This document shows, one piece after another, positions 47,597-56,769 of a stretch of 64,000 nt of DNA. The position numbers and the translations under genes are program-made. How positions within the stretch are numbered: the first letter of the stretch is position 1; every line of letters starts with the position of its first letter. This DNA is from Gp6-AA40 sp035711805 (lineage in GTDB: Bacteria > Acidobacteriota > Vicinamibacteria > Vicinamibacterales > UBA2999). The notes below the pieces were generated by a model. The model was not told the DNA's origin. It was given only the letters and a program-made list of their open reading frames with translations, and did not search any database. The stretch covers positions 1-64,000 of the forward strand of contig DASTBV010000049.1 in the NCBI GenBank assembly GCA_035711805.1, read 5' to 3'.

Positions 47597-49138
47597 CTAT
47601 TGCTTCTGCAGCCGCAGTTCGCTCTGCACCAGGTCGATGGCGACGCGGTACGGGGCCAGGAACTTGTGGCCGACGATTCCGCCCAGCTGGAATCCGAGCA
47701 GCAGGCTCGGCGCGCGCAGGTTCAGCACGACGAGGGGGTGATTGCGGTATTCGATGCGGTCGAACTCCAGATCGACGCCGGGCAGCAGGAAGGCGTCGCG
47801 ATCCCAGCCGGACGTGCCCCACACGCGAAGCGGAATTCGCCGATACTGCGACGGCGGCAGCTGCTGCGCGATGTCGGAGCTGATCGAGATGACTTCACCA
47901 CCCGTGTCGACGACGAAATAGGCCGGATGGCTGTCGTTGAGCAGACCGCGCACCATCGCCAGCCGGTGAATGCGCATCGGCAGGCGGTGATCAGCCTCGA
48001 AGGGCGGCAGCTTGCTGCCGATCGTCAGCAGCCGCTGTCCGTAGTCGATCGTCATCGACAACCCGATCGCGAGCGGCGAGAAGCTTTCGCTTTCGGGCCG
48101 CGGCATGCCGCGAAGCGCTGGCGACTTGACGAGGACCGGCACGTTCCGCACCTGCAGCGTGCCGAGGTCCAGCGACTGGATCCGCGCCAGCTGCAGGCCC
48201 CGTACACCAATCTCGCCGACACCGGCGCTGAGGGTATAGGTCACCGGCCGTACGCGGTGGCGCCGCGCCGAGTCCGCCGAGATGATCGTCTCCTCCGATC
48301 CGGTATCGAGGATGAAGTCCTGGGCGTTGCTGCCGTTGATGCGCGCACGAACGACCACCTTGTCGTTGACGAGGCGGAACGGCAGCGTGTGCAGCACAGC
48401 GCGATCCTCGGCATCGATCTCGACCGGCCGGAGGCCCTTGAACGAATCGAGGAATTCCACCTGGGCGCGCGCCCACGCCGCCTTGTCGCTGCGATCCTTG
48501 TTCGGCAGCAGGTTGATATAGCTGCGCAGCGCGGCGGCGGCATCGTCGTAGCGATACATGCGCTCGTAGAGCTCACCCAGCAGCGCGTGGATCTCGCCGT
48601 CGCGCGGCGCGGCCGCCGACGCGGCGAGGGCCATGTCGAGCGCTTCGTCGAGTTTGCTGATCGTCGCCAGCGAGCGCGCGCGTCCGAACAGGGCGCGCGG
48701 CGATTCCGGCGTCCGCTGCGACGCGCGCTGGTACGCGGCGTCCGCATCATCGAACCGCCCCGAGGCCCAGAGCGCGTCGCCGTACAAGGAGATGCCCTCG
48801 GCGTCCACATCCGGACGCGCGTACAGCAATTCAGCGGTCTCGCGGGCGGCGGCGAACTCGGCAATCCGCAGCGCCGCGCGTACCTTGCCTTTGCGGGCGC
48901 GTGTGGCGAGCGCTGCGTCGCCCGCCCCCGCGGCGCGATCGAACGCCTCGGCCGCCTCGCGGTAGCGCGATTGCTCGAAGAGCAGGGTTGCGACCTGGTA
49001 CTGGAGTTCCGCGTCGGCGCCGGTGTCGGCGCGCAGCACGAACGTCGCGGCCAGAACGAGCGCAGCAATGAGCGCCGCGCGGAGGGGGTTCAGGCCTTCT
49101 GGAAAAAGTCGGCGTTCACCGCGATGAAGCTCTTCCAC
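47597..49138 (-). CDS. Retropepsin-like aspartyl protease with TPR region
   Basis: 513 residues; the ATG at 49138 lies inside the ferredoxin gene (49-base overlap), so a later start close to the signal-like segment (LRAALIAALVLAATFVLRA) is possible. The first ~230 residues hold TPR-like helices (EAAEAFDRAAGAG, DALWASGRFDDADAAYQRA). The rest carries two DTG active-site motifs, FILDTGSEETI and FVVDTGGEVIS, as in pepsin-like proteases with two halves. The protein is likely exported. The substrate is unknown. Confidence 0.87.
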   Translation of the reverse strand: MEELHRGERRLFPEGLNPLRAALIAALVLAATFVLRADTGADAELQYQVATLLFEQSRYREAAEAFDRAAGAGDAALATRARKGKVRAALRIAEFAAARETAELLYARPDVDAEGISLYGDALWASGRFDDADAAYQRASQRTPESPRALFGRARSLATISKLDEALDMALAASAAAPRDGEIHALLGELYERMYRYDDAAAALRSYINLLPNKDRSDKAAWARAQVEFLDSFKGLRPVEIDAEDRAVLHTLPFRLVNDKVVVRARINGSNAQDFILDTGSEETIISADSARRHRVRPVTYTLSAGVGEIGVRGLQLARIQSLDLGTLQVRNVPVLVKSPALRGMPRPESESFSPLAIGLSMTIDYGQRLLTIGSKLPPFEADHRLPMRIHRLAMVRGLLNDSHPAYFVVDTGGEVISISSDIAQQLPPSQYRRIPLRVWGTSGWDRDAFLLPGVDLEFDRIEYRNHPLVVLNLRAPSLLLGFQLGGIVGHKFLAPYRVAIDLVQSELRLQKQ

Positions 49139-49353
49139 TTTTCGGGCGTCTCATCGAGAGCAAAAATCGCTTCCACCGGGCAGGCCGGGACGCACGCGCC
49201 ACAATCAATGCATTCGTCGGGGTGGATGTAGAGCATCTCCGCCGACGGGAATTGCGGCTCGTCCTTCCTGGGGTGAATGCAATCGACAGGGCACACATCG
49301 ACACAAGCGGTGTCCTTGGTGCCAACACATGGTTCACAGATGATGTAAGCCAA
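49090..49353 (-). CDS. Ferredoxin of the 7Fe/8Fe (4Fe-4S plus 3Fe-4S or 4Fe-4S) type
   Basis: 87 residues from TTG 49353, which starts the family's MAYIICEPC N-terminus. CVGTKDTACVDVCPVDC and CIDCGACVPACPVEA carry the cluster cysteines; the first set has the longer spacing typical of 7Fe ferredoxins. The C-terminal tail ends PEKWKSFIAVNADFFQKA, as in the Thermus/Actinobacteria type. TATACT sits seven bases before the TTG with no Shine-Dalgarno. It is divergent from the 49355 gene by one base and overlaps the protease gene by 49 bases. Confidence 0.93.
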   Translation of the reverse strand: MAYIICEPCVGTKDTACVDVCPVDCIHPRKDEPQFPSAEMLYIHPDECIDCGACVPACPVEAIFALDETPEKWKSFIAVNADFFQKA

Positions 49354-49354
49354 G

Positions 49355-49807
49355 GTGCAGAGTATACCCCGCCTCCTTGTCGCCGCCAGTCTCAGTGCCG
49401 TGCCCGCGCTGGTCGGCGGAGCCGACCGCGTCGCATGGCGGGATGCGCCGGAGTACGTCCGACTCATCGCACCTGCAAATCAACGTAAGTCGTATTCGAT
49501 TTCCGTAACGGAAGCGCCGCTGGTGGACGTTCTGGCGCTGATAACGGCGGATCCTGCGGCAGTCGCGACGCCGGGCGCCTGGCAGCCGCGGAACGAATCG
49601 CCCCAGGACGCGTTCGGAACCGCCGGCTTGTACAACCGGTGGCTGGCCGCCGGTTTGTACGGCAGCCGGCAGCCGCGCGTGGCGCGGGGCGCCCGCACGG
49701 ACCGCGGCCACATCGTCGAAGCGTGGACGCTGGTCTCCCCTTACCCGTCTGCCGACCTCGCCACGCTGCATCCGGGTACGATGAGGCTTATCCTCAAGAT
49801 GCCATGA
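49355..49807 (+). CDS. Hypothetical exported protein opening the cupredoxin/porin cluster
   Basis: 150 residues from GTG 49355. The N-terminus (LLVAASLSAVPALVGGA) is a signal peptide. The mature protein has no motif I recognise; LYNRWLAAGLYGSRQPRVARGARTDRGHIVEAWTLVSPYPSA covers its best-ordered part. It shares the ATGA overlap with the next gene, which suggests co-translation. It begins one base away from the divergent ferredoxin start, so the two genes share a very small promoter area. Confidence 0.65.
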   Translation: MQSIPRLLVAASLSAVPALVGGADRVAWRDAPEYVRLIAPANQRKSYSISVTEAPLVDVLALITADPAAVATPGAWQPRNESPQDAFGTAGLYNRWLAAGLYGSRQPRVARGARTDRGHIVEAWTLVSPYPSADLATLHPGTMRLILKMP

Positions 49808-51018
49808 GCTTCACCTGCGCTCGCATCGTCCGCGCGGCGGCGTTTGTCGCGGCGCTGCACGTCGCCGGCAGCGCCCAGGCGCAGACCGTCCCATCCGAAC
49901 CGTTGATATTCGGTGGCGGCCGTGTGGTCATCGGTGGCGACGCCGCCGTCGCGACTGCGCCCGAGGACGAGGGCTTCTTCAACTACAGCGATTACGAACA
50001 GACGACGCTTCGACAGTTTCGTGCCGGGCTGAGCGCGCTCGTGCGGCTGTCCGACCGAGTGTCGTTTCTCGGCGAGCTGCGGTCCGAGAACTTCGAGTAC
50101 GTGACCGTGTTTGGACTCTATGCGCGAATCCGCCCGATTCCAGACCGCGCGATCGACGTCCAGATCGGACGCATTCCCCCAACCTTCGGCAGCTCGTCGC
50201 GGCGAACATACGGGCACGACAACCCGCTCATCGGCTCTCCGCTCGCCTATCAGTATCTGACCTCGCTGCGCGCCGACAGCACGCCGGCAAGTGTGGAAGA
50301 ACTGCTGGCGATGCGCGGCCGCGGTTGGTTGTCGCAGTATTCGGTCGGCAATGTGCACCCGGATCGCGGGGTGCCGCTCGTCAGCGCGTTTACGTGGGAC
50401 ACGGGCGTACAGGTGTCCACGGGCTGGAAGATCCTGAAGGCGGCCGTCGGGGTCACCAACGGCACCCCGTCGAACCCCCGGGTTGCCGACGATAACCGGG
50501 GCAAGCAGATTGCGGCGCGGGCCAGCGTGACGCCCGCGACGGGGCTGGTGATTGGCGGCTCGATCGCCCAGGGTGAATTCCTCGATCGACGCGTCCGCGC
50601 ACTGTTGCCTGAGACCGGGCACGGCTACGATCAGCGCGCAGCTGAAATCGATGTGGAATATTCGCGCGACCACTGGGTGGCGCGAGCGGAAACGGTGTTC
50701 AGCCGATGGACGATGCCTCTGGGGACGAGCGGCGCGGCGGCGACGCTTCGCGCGGCTGCCACCGCGATCGAGGGTCGTTATAGCTTTGCCCCGGGTTGGT
50801 ACGGCGCAGCCCGGTTCGAACATCTGGGCTTCAATCGCGTGTCCACGCCGACAGCCGTGGACGAATGGGAAGCTCCCCTCAGCCGTCTCGAAGTGGGCGG
50901 CGGCTATTACGTGCAGCGCAATCTCATCGCCAAGACGTCGCTGCAGTTCAACCGGCGCGATGGAGGCCGTGTGACAAGGTCGCAGCTGCTGGCGGTGCAG
51001 CTGCTCTACTGGTTCTGA
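49804..51018 (+). CDS. Outer-membrane beta-barrel (porin-like) protein
   Basis: 404 residues from ATG 49804, with a clear signal peptide (ARIVRAAAFVAALHVAGSAQA). The mature part shows alternating aromatic/aliphatic strands typical of barrels (VSFLGELRSENFEYVTVFGLYARI, WYGAARFEHLGFNRVS) and ends in LLYWF, with a terminal Phe that BamA would recognise. No named porin family is evident. It is coupled to the preceding gene by a four-base overlap and lies two bases ahead of the cupredoxin gene. Confidence 0.85.
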   Translation: MSFTCARIVRAAAFVAALHVAGSAQAQTVPSEPLIFGGGRVVIGGDAAVATAPEDEGFFNYSDYEQTTLRQFRAGLSALVRLSDRVSFLGELRSENFEYVTVFGLYARIRPIPDRAIDVQIGRIPPTFGSSSRRTYGHDNPLIGSPLAYQYLTSLRADSTPASVEELLAMRGRGWLSQYSVGNVHPDRGVPLVSAFTWDTGVQVSTGWKILKAAVGVTNGTPSNPRVADDNRGKQIAARASVTPATGLVIGGSIAQGEFLDRRVRALLPETGHGYDQRAAEIDVEYSRDHWVARAETVFSRWTMPLGTSGAAATLRAAATAIEGRYSFAPGWYGAARFEHLGFNRVSTPTAVDEWEAPLSRLEVGGGYYVQRNLIAKTSLQFNRRDGGRVTRSQLLAVQLLYWF

Positions 51019-51019
51019 C

Positions 51020-51694
51020 GTGCAGCCGCGCATCCCCACCGCATCGTGCCTCGCGCTGGCCCTCCTGCTGACGACGGCAACGTCGCCGGCACAGCCGAGA
51101 CTCGGCGCGATTCGAGGACGTGTGGACGTCCAGCGCGTCGTGATACCGGCCGAACGCCGGCCGAATCCGGCTGATCTGGGCACGCCCCCACCGCGCGAGA
51201 TTCCGGACCTGCGCCGCGCCGTCGTCTACCTCGAAACCGCGCCCGCGGCGGCGCTCGAGTCGCGCGAGCCGGTGCGCGCACGCATGGACCAGCGGAACGA
51301 GACGTTCCTGCCGCACGTGCTCGCCATCGACCAGGGAACGCTGGTTGACTTTCCCAACAACGACTCGACCTACCACAACGTGTTTTCGCTGTCGAAGACG
51401 CGGAAATTCGATCTCGGGCGGTACGCCCGCGGAAAGTCGAAGTCGGTCAGATTCGACCGTCCAGGCGTGGTGCGCATCTTCTGCGACATCCACTCGCACA
51501 TGAGCGCCTTCGTCCTCGTGTTCAGCCATCCGTACTACGCGAAGGCGGAGGTCGACGGACGATACCGCATCGACAATGTGCCACCGGGCACTTACACCGT
51601 GTCGGCGTGGCATGAGGGCGAGACACGGGAAACCAAGACGGTCACCATCCCGCCCCAGGGCGGCGACGTCGACCTGGACTTCGTCATCCAATGA
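51020..51694 (+). CDS. Exported cupredoxin/carboxypeptidase-regulatory-like protein
   Basis: 224 residues from GTG 51020 with a signal peptide (ALALLLTTATSPAQ). The cupredoxin-like region has HN near FPNNDSTYHNVF, followed by CDIHSHM, giving a possible type 1 copper set (His, Cys, His, Met). The C-terminal ~60 residues form a carboxypeptidase-regulatory-like fold (GRYRIDNVPPGTYTVSAWHEG). Such proteins appear near methylamine-utilisation and respiratory genes. It overlaps the kinase gene by four bases. Confidence 0.82.
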   Translation: MQPRIPTASCLALALLLTTATSPAQPRLGAIRGRVDVQRVVIPAERRPNPADLGTPPPREIPDLRRAVVYLETAPAAALESREPVRARMDQRNETFLPHVLAIDQGTLVDFPNNDSTYHNVFSLSKTRKFDLGRYARGKSKSVRFDRPGVVRIFCDIHSHMSAFVLVFSHPYYAKAEVDGRYRIDNVPPGTYTVSAWHEGETRETKTVTIPPQGGDVDLDFVIQ

Positions 51695-53436
51695 TGCGTG
51701 TCACATCGTCGCTGACGAACCGGATCTTCCTGGCCTCCACGCTCCTCGCGGTATTGGCACTCGGGTTCGCGATGTACTTCGTCAACGCCCGCGTGGCGGG
51801 GGAAGCGGAAGCCGACCTCCGGCGAAGCGTGACGGAGACGGCGACGCTGATCGATCGGCGGCAGCAGGACCTGACCGAGTCTTTCACCGCGGTGGCCCAG
51901 CTCGTTGCGGAGGTGCCGCAGCTGAAGGCAGCGGTGGATACCGGCGATCCGCGTACGGTCCAGCCGGTCGCGAAAGAGTACCTCGCACCGTTGGTGGAGC
52001 TCTACGTCGTCACCGGCCGCAGCGGTGCGGTACTCGCCACATCCCATCCGGACGTGACGGATCTGAGTGCAACGCGATTCCTTCCAGGCTCCGTGGATCG
52101 GGTGTCTACATGGACAACGCACGAGCGCGGGCTGATACAGGTCATCAGCGTCCCTTTGTTCATCGACGCGGGCGGTGTACGGGAAGTACTCGGGCGCCTC
52201 TCCATCGGATTTTTCGTGGACGACGCTGTCGCCTCGCGGATGCGCGACCTCACCGGGAGTCAGCTGGCCTTCGTCGCCGACGGTCGCGTGCTCGCCTCGT
52301 CGCTCCCCGTGCCGGAGCGCCCGGCCCTGGCTGCGCATGTGACGTCGGGGGGCATGTTCAACGTGCAGCTCGGAGACGACGAGTACCTGGCGCTTGCCCG
52401 CCCGATGACCACCGTCGGCCAGAAAGGCGCCGCCCGGACGTTGACCGTGGTCATGCGATCGCGGACGGAGCGCCTGCGCGTGCTGCGCACACTCCGCGCC
52501 GGACTCGGCGGGATCCTGGTCGTGACCGTACTGCTCGCCACCGTCCTCAGCTATCTGGTGGCGCGCACGATGACGCGGCCGCTGGCCGCGGTGACGAGCG
52601 CGATGCGTGATGTCGCCGCCACCGGCGACCTGACCAGGAAAGTCACCGTCCGCAGCCGCGCCTGGGACGACGAGGATGCGCGGCTGCTGGCCGCCTCGTT
52701 CAACACGCTGACCGATTCGATCGCGCGCTTCCAGCGCGAGGCGGCGCACAAGGATCGCCTGTCGTCGCTCGGCCGCTTGTCGGCCGTGATCGCGCACGAA
52801 ATACGGAATCCGCTGATGATTATCCGGGCCTCGCTGGCATCGCTCTGGCGCGAGGAGGTCTCGGCGACCGAGCGGCGGGAGGCGCTGGCCGACATCGACG
52901 AGGAGACCAAGCGTCTGAACCGCATCGTCACGGAAGTCCTCGATTTTTCGAAGCCGATCAGGTTTGAGCTCGGCGAAGTGCAGGTCAACGATATCTGCCG
53001 GGCATCGTCCACGGCGGCGTGGGCGGGCAGCAGCGCACCGCCGGTGCAGCTCGATCTCGATCCGCAGGTTCCGCCGGTCACAACGGACGGCGAGCGCCTG
53101 CGCATCGCCTTCGTCAACATCCTGACGAACGCCCGCCACGCCGTCGAAGCCGTCGCCGCGAACGGGTCGGCGCCGGCGGTGACGCTCAGCACGCGGCGGC
53201 ATCCGGACCGGATCTCGGTGACCGTGCGGGACCGCGGTCCCGGCATCACCACGGAAGACATGGCCCACATCTTCGATCCGTTTTTCACCACGCGGCGCGC
53301 CGGCACCGGGCTGGGGCTGCCGATCGCGAAGAACATCATCGACGGCCTGGGGGGATCGCTGTCGATCGACAGCTGGCCCGACGCCGGCACTGAAATCCGC
53401 ATCGAGATTCCGCTCGTCAGCGTGGAGCCGGCATGA
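51691..53436 (+). CDS. Membrane sensor histidine kinase (NtrB-like) with extracytoplasmic sensor
   Basis: 581 residues. A first membrane helix (IFLASTLLAVLALGFAMYFV), a ~230-residue Cache-like periplasmic sensor, a second helix (GGILVVTVLLATVLSYLVA) and a HAMP domain lead to HisKA with phospho-acceptor His369 in VIAHEIRNPL. The HATPase has NILTNARHAVEA, DRGPGIT and GTGLGLPIAKNI. It is coupled to the response regulator by a four-base overlap. The signal is unknown, but the neighbours are envelope copper-type proteins, so a metal or redox cue is a reasonable guess. Confidence 0.93.
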   Translation: MMRVTSSLTNRIFLASTLLAVLALGFAMYFVNARVAGEAEADLRRSVTETATLIDRRQQDLTESFTAVAQLVAEVPQLKAAVDTGDPRTVQPVAKEYLAPLVELYVVTGRSGAVLATSHPDVTDLSATRFLPGSVDRVSTWTTHERGLIQVISVPLFIDAGGVREVLGRLSIGFFVDDAVASRMRDLTGSQLAFVADGRVLASSLPVPERPALAAHVTSGGMFNVQLGDDEYLALARPMTTVGQKGAARTLTVVMRSRTERLRVLRTLRAGLGGILVVTVLLATVLSYLVARTMTRPLAAVTSAMRDVAATGDLTRKVTVRSRAWDDEDARLLAASFNTLTDSIARFQREAAHKDRLSSLGRLSAVIAHEIRNPLMIIRASLASLWREEVSATERREALADIDEETKRLNRIVTEVLDFSKPIRFELGEVQVNDICRASSTAAWAGSSAPPVQLDLDPQVPPVTTDGERLRIAFVNILTNARHAVEAVAANGSAPAVTLSTRRHPDRISVTVRDRGPGITTEDMAHIFDPFFTTRRAGTGLGLPIAKNIIDGLGGSLSIDSWPDAGTEIRIEIPLVSVEPA

Positions 53437-54800
53437 GCGGACCTCGCGGCGCCGTCCTGCTCCTCGACGACGAGGAAAAGATCCTGAAGCGGCTGGGCCG
53501 CGCGCTCCGCGACGATGGGCACGACGTGGTCGAAGCCGGATCGGCGCGTGACGCGCAGCGCCAGCTGACCCAGCGCGCATTCGATCTCTTCGTCGTCGAC
53601 AACGTCATGCCCGGCGTGACCGGCCTCGAGCTGCTGCGCGATGTGTTCTCGTCGATCCCGGACACGGAGCGGCCCCAGGTCGTCATGATGACCGCCCATG
53701 GGTCGACGCAGATCGTCCGTGAGGCCTTCAAGCTCGGGGTCGAGGATTTTCTCGAAAAGCCGTTCGAGCTGGACGAGCTGATCGGACTGGCGCGGCGCGC
53801 TGTGCGCAGCCGCCGGCTGCAGAGCGAGAAGCAGTACCTGATCAGCGAGCGCGACGCGGAATTCAATCACTACGGCATCGTTGGACGAAGCCGGGCGATG
53901 CAGGACGTGATCAAGCGCGCCGAGCTGGTGGCGGAGACGAAGAGCACGGTGCTGATCACCGGTGATACAGGCACCGGCAAGGAAATGGTCGCCCGGCTGA
54001 TTCACCATCGCAGCGCGCAGCGCGAGATGCCGTTGATCAAGGTGAATTGCGCCGCAATTCCGGACACGCTGCTGGAATCGGAACTGTTCGGGCATGTGCG
54101 CGGCGCCTTCACCGGGGCCACTATGACCAAGCGCGGCAAGTTCGCGCTGGCTGACGGCGGCTCGATTTTTCTCGATGAAATCGGCACGATGTCGACGGCG
54201 GTGCAATCGAAGCTGCTGCGCGTCCTGCAGGAGCGCGAGTTCGAGCCACTTGGCGCGGAGCGCACGCAGCGCGTCGACGTTCGCGTCATCGCCGCGACGA
54301 ACCGCGATCTGAAGCAGATGGTGTCCGATGGCAAGTTTCAGGAGGACCTCTACTACCGGCTGCACGTCATCCCGATCGAGATCCCGCCGTTGCGGGAGCG
54401 CCGCGAAGACATTCCCGTCCTGGTCGAGCACTTCGTCGAGAAGCACCGCCAGCGCACCGGCAAGAAGATCGACCGCATCGACGCGGGCGTCACGACGGCG
54501 CTCGAACGCTACGACTGGCCGGGCAACGTCCGCGAGCTCGAAAACACCATCGAACGGGCGGTCGTGCTGACGACGGGGACCGTCATCAACGCGTCGGCGA
54601 TCTCGCTGGTTGGCGCGACGTCGTCATCGGCATCCGGCCTGCCGTCGATGCGTCTGCACCAGAATCTGGAATGGGTCGAGCGCGAAACGATCAGGCGCGC
54701 GCTCGAGCAGGCCGGCGGGGTCAAGAAAGACGCCGCGGAGCTGATGGGCATCAGCCAGCGCGCCCTCAGCTACTACCTCGCCAAGTACCGGATCGATTGA
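53433..54800 (+). CDS. NtrC-family sigma-54-dependent response regulator
   Basis: 455 residues. The receiver domain has the acidic pair DDEEK and phospho-acceptor Asp56 in VVDNVMPG. The AAA+ domain has Walker A GDTGTGKE, the sigma-54-contacting GAFTGA loop, Walker B GGSIFLDEIG and the arginine-finger region. The C-terminal Fis-type helix-turn-helix reads RRALEQAGGVKKDAAELMGISQRALSYYLAKY. It activates sigma-54 RNA polymerase, probably at the promoter proposed at 54893-54908. Confidence 0.95.
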   Translation: MSGPRGAVLLLDDEEKILKRLGRALRDDGHDVVEAGSARDAQRQLTQRAFDLFVVDNVMPGVTGLELLRDVFSSIPDTERPQVVMMTAHGSTQIVREAFKLGVEDFLEKPFELDELIGLARRAVRSRRLQSEKQYLISERDAEFNHYGIVGRSRAMQDVIKRAELVAETKSTVLITGDTGTGKEMVARLIHHRSAQREMPLIKVNCAAIPDTLLESELFGHVRGAFTGATMTKRGKFALADGGSIFLDEIGTMSTAVQSKLLRVLQEREFEPLGAERTQRVDVRVIAATNRDLKQMVSDGKFQEDLYYRLHVIPIEIPPLRERREDIPVLVEHFVEKHRQRTGKKIDRIDAGVTTALERYDWPGNVRELENTIERAVVLTTGTVINASAISLVGATSSSASGLPSMRLHQNLEWVERETIRRALEQAGGVKKDAAELMGISQRALSYYLAKYRID

Positions 54801-54923
54801 GGACCGGTTTCCAATCCCGTAGCCGTTTACATCGGCGGTAACGCCGCCGCGCTCCCGACGCCGGATTTCATACGGTTTCCGTCCGCATGACGGGGCATCG
54901 CGCTTGCTCCGACGTCAGCCGGG
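54801..54923 (+). promoter_or_regulatory. Intergenic control region with candidate sigma-54 promoter
   Basis: GGGCATCGCGCTTGCT at 54893-54908 keeps the invariant GG and GC of the -24/-12 element with exactly ten bases between, plus the TTGCT end; three outer consensus positions differ. Upstream, CGGCGG-N5-CCGCCG (54835-54851) is an inverted repeat suited to an activator site. Transcription would start near 54919, about five bases ahead of the ATG. Confidence 0.55.
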
Positions 54924-55334
54924 ATGGTGTATCGGAGCCTTTCTCGCGCCCGCTGCTGGCAGATGCTGATGTTGTCCGCCTGCGTGGCGGCAACGTTCGC
55001 CATCGGAGATCGTCCCTCGTCCGCACAGACCGCCGAGCCGCGTGTCGTCCCCATCGTCGCGCGACGATTCGCGTTCGAACCGTCGCAGATCGAGGCGACG
55101 GTCGGTGAGCGGCTGCAACTGGTCATTACGTCTGCCGACGGCGTTCACGGCGTCGAGATCAAGAAATTGAAAATCAAAAAGGAGGTCCCGCGCGGCGGGG
55201 AGGCTGTGACGATCGAGTTCACTGCGACAACCGGGGGGAATTTCCCGATCCTCTGCTCCGAGTACTGCGGCAACGGCCACAACGACATGACGGGCATGCT
55301 GATTGTGCGCGGCATCCACGGTGAGGACCGATGA
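54924..55334 (+). CDS. Exported cupredoxin with CuA-like copper site (cytochrome oxidase subunit II type)
   Basis: 136 residues from ATG 54924, chosen because the Arg-rich n-region (YRSLSRARCW) completes a signal peptide ahead of MLMLSACVAATFAIG. The mature domain has ARRFAFEPSQIEATVGE and the motif CSEYCGNGHNDM, which supplies the two Cys, His and Met of a CuA or nitrous-oxide-reductase-like site; VHGVEIK supplies the other His. It would carry electrons in the periplasm. It overlaps the next gene by four bases. Confidence 0.88.
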   Translation: MVYRSLSRARCWQMLMLSACVAATFAIGDRPSSAQTAEPRVVPIVARRFAFEPSQIEATVGERLQLVITSADGVHGVEIKKLKIKKEVPRGGEAVTIEFTATTGGNFPILCSEYCGNGHNDMTGMLIVRGIHGEDR

Positions 55335-56152
55335 GCGCGCCGCGCGTTGTCGTTCTCCTGCTCGCTATTTCGATGAGCGCACCGGCCTATGCCCAGAATC
55401 CAGCTCCAGCGGCAGACGACATCGATCTCGACCCCAACCCGTCGCAGCCGGACTTCGTGCTTGTCAATCTGCCAACCACGGTCCGTCTGCCACGGATGAA
55501 AAGCGCTTTCCGCGTCACGCACCGGTTCCTGCGGGCGCTCGGCCAGGACGACTTCGGATCGCTGGCGGAAGACCTTTTCGGCCTCGACAATGGCGCCATC
55601 ATCGGCCTCGAGTACCGTTTTGGCCTGGCGCGCGGGCTGCAGGCCGGCGTCCTGCGAACCACCGACAGGACGATCTCGTTCTTCGGCCAATACAACGTGC
55701 TCAACCAGCGCAGCGGTGCCGCGCTCGGCCTCGGCGTGCTGGCAGGTGTGGACGGCACCAACAACTTCCGCGACGACTACTCCCCCGCTCTCGGCCTGGC
55801 GATCTCGCGCGAGCTTGGCGACCACGGCGCCGTCTACGTCGAGCCGGTCTGGGTGCACAACTCGAATCTCGACGATCTGGTGGGTGACGACAACTCGTCG
55901 TTTCTGGTCGGACTGGGCGCGCGGCTGCGTGTGCGGCCGACCGTCTATCTGACGGGTGAGTTCACGCCGCGCGCGGGCTATTCGCCCGGCGTGCATCAGG
56001 GCTCGTTCGCCATCGAGAAGCGCGCCGGCGGACATGTGTTTCAGCTGAATTTCTCGAACGGCTTCGGCAACACGATGGGCCAGCTCGCCCGCGGCGGCAC
56101 GTCGAGTGATGACTGGTATCTGGGTTTCAACATTTCAAGGAAGTTCTTCTGA
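55331..56152 (+). CDS. DUF5777-family outer-membrane beta-barrel
   Basis: 273 residues with a signal peptide (VVVLLLAISMSAPAYA). The mature protein has the DUF5777 pattern: NLPTTVRLPRMKSAFRVTHRFLR, GLDNGAIIGLEYRFGLARGLQAGVLRTTDRTISFFGQYNVL in adjacent strands, and ends in YLGFNISRKFF. Family members accompany cytochromes and cupredoxins in Acidobacteria and Bacteroidetes, but the function is unknown. The stop overlaps the next ATG by one base. Confidence 0.88.
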   Translation: MSAPRVVVLLLAISMSAPAYAQNPAPAADDIDLDPNPSQPDFVLVNLPTTVRLPRMKSAFRVTHRFLRALGQDDFGSLAEDLFGLDNGAIIGLEYRFGLARGLQAGVLRTTDRTISFFGQYNVLNQRSGAALGLGVLAGVDGTNNFRDDYSPALGLAISRELGDHGAVYVEPVWVHNSNLDDLVGDDNSSFLVGLGARLRVRPTVYLTGEFTPRAGYSPGVHQGSFAIEKRAGGHVFQLNFSNGFGNTMGQLARGGTSSDDWYLGFNISRKFF

Positions 56153-56550
56153 TGCGCAGCCGACTCCTGGTCAATGCGGCAATTGCCGCCGCTCTCGCGT
56201 TCGCGTTTGCCGCCTGCGGCGGAGGCGGCGGATCACCGACCTCGCCGAGCGCCAACGATGGGCCGATTGCGGCGACCATCGTCATCGACGCCACTGGGAC
56301 CGTGACCCCGAAAGACGTCACCGTCCCCGTCGGATCGCGTGTGACGTTCACGAACAACCACTCGGCCGCCCACGACATGAGCTCCGATCCTCATCCGGTA
56401 CATACGTTGTGCCCGTCGCTGAGCGTCGGCCTGCTCAGCCCCGGCCAGAGCGGAACGAGCCGTAATCTCGACACGGCACGGGTGTGCACGTACCACGACC
56501 ACATCAACGAGACCAACACCGCGTTGATGGGGACGATCCGGGTGCAGTAG
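56152..56550 (+). CDS. Cupredoxin-like lipoprotein
   Basis: 132 residues. The N-terminus ALAFAFAACGGGGG is a lipobox followed by a Gly-rich spacer. The rest is a plastocyanin-like fold: TPKDVTVPVGSRVTFTNNHSAAHDM contributes a His, HPVHTLC and VCTYHDHINET supply further Cys and His. Copper binding is therefore plausible, though the ligand order is not the standard C-x-H-x-M loop. It is the last gene of the cluster that starts at 54924. Confidence 0.82.
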   Translation: MRSRLLVNAAIAAALAFAFAACGGGGGSPTSPSANDGPIAATIVIDATGTVTPKDVTVPVGSRVTFTNNHSAAHDMSSDPHPVHTLCPSLSVGLLSPGQSGTSRNLDTARVCTYHDHINETNTALMGTIRVQ

Positions 56551-56582
56551 CCAACGTTGCGGCGTGCTTCCGCTTTCGAGGA

Positions 56583-56746
56583 AACGGATCACAGGAGAAA
56601 CGAAGGAACGAAGACGAACGGAGTTGCGGCCTTAACCGCGAAGGGCGCGAAGAGCAGCGGCCGTATCCCTCCGTGCGCCTCCGTGCCTCCGTTCCTCCGT
56701 GTAAAGCTCTTCTTCGTGAGCTTCGTGATCTTCGTGGCTCACACTT
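56583..56746. repeat. Oligomer repeat cluster (CGAAGG / TCCGTGC / CTTCGTG units)
   Basis: The 219-base gap between the cupredoxin stop and the UPF0173 end is built from short repeated units: AACGAAGG on the left, CCTCCGTGC and TTCCTCCGTG in the middle, and CTTCGTGA on the right, the complement of the left units. No gene is seen. Confidence 0.75.
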
Positions 56747-56769
56747 GACGTCGGCGTGGCGGGCAGAAG

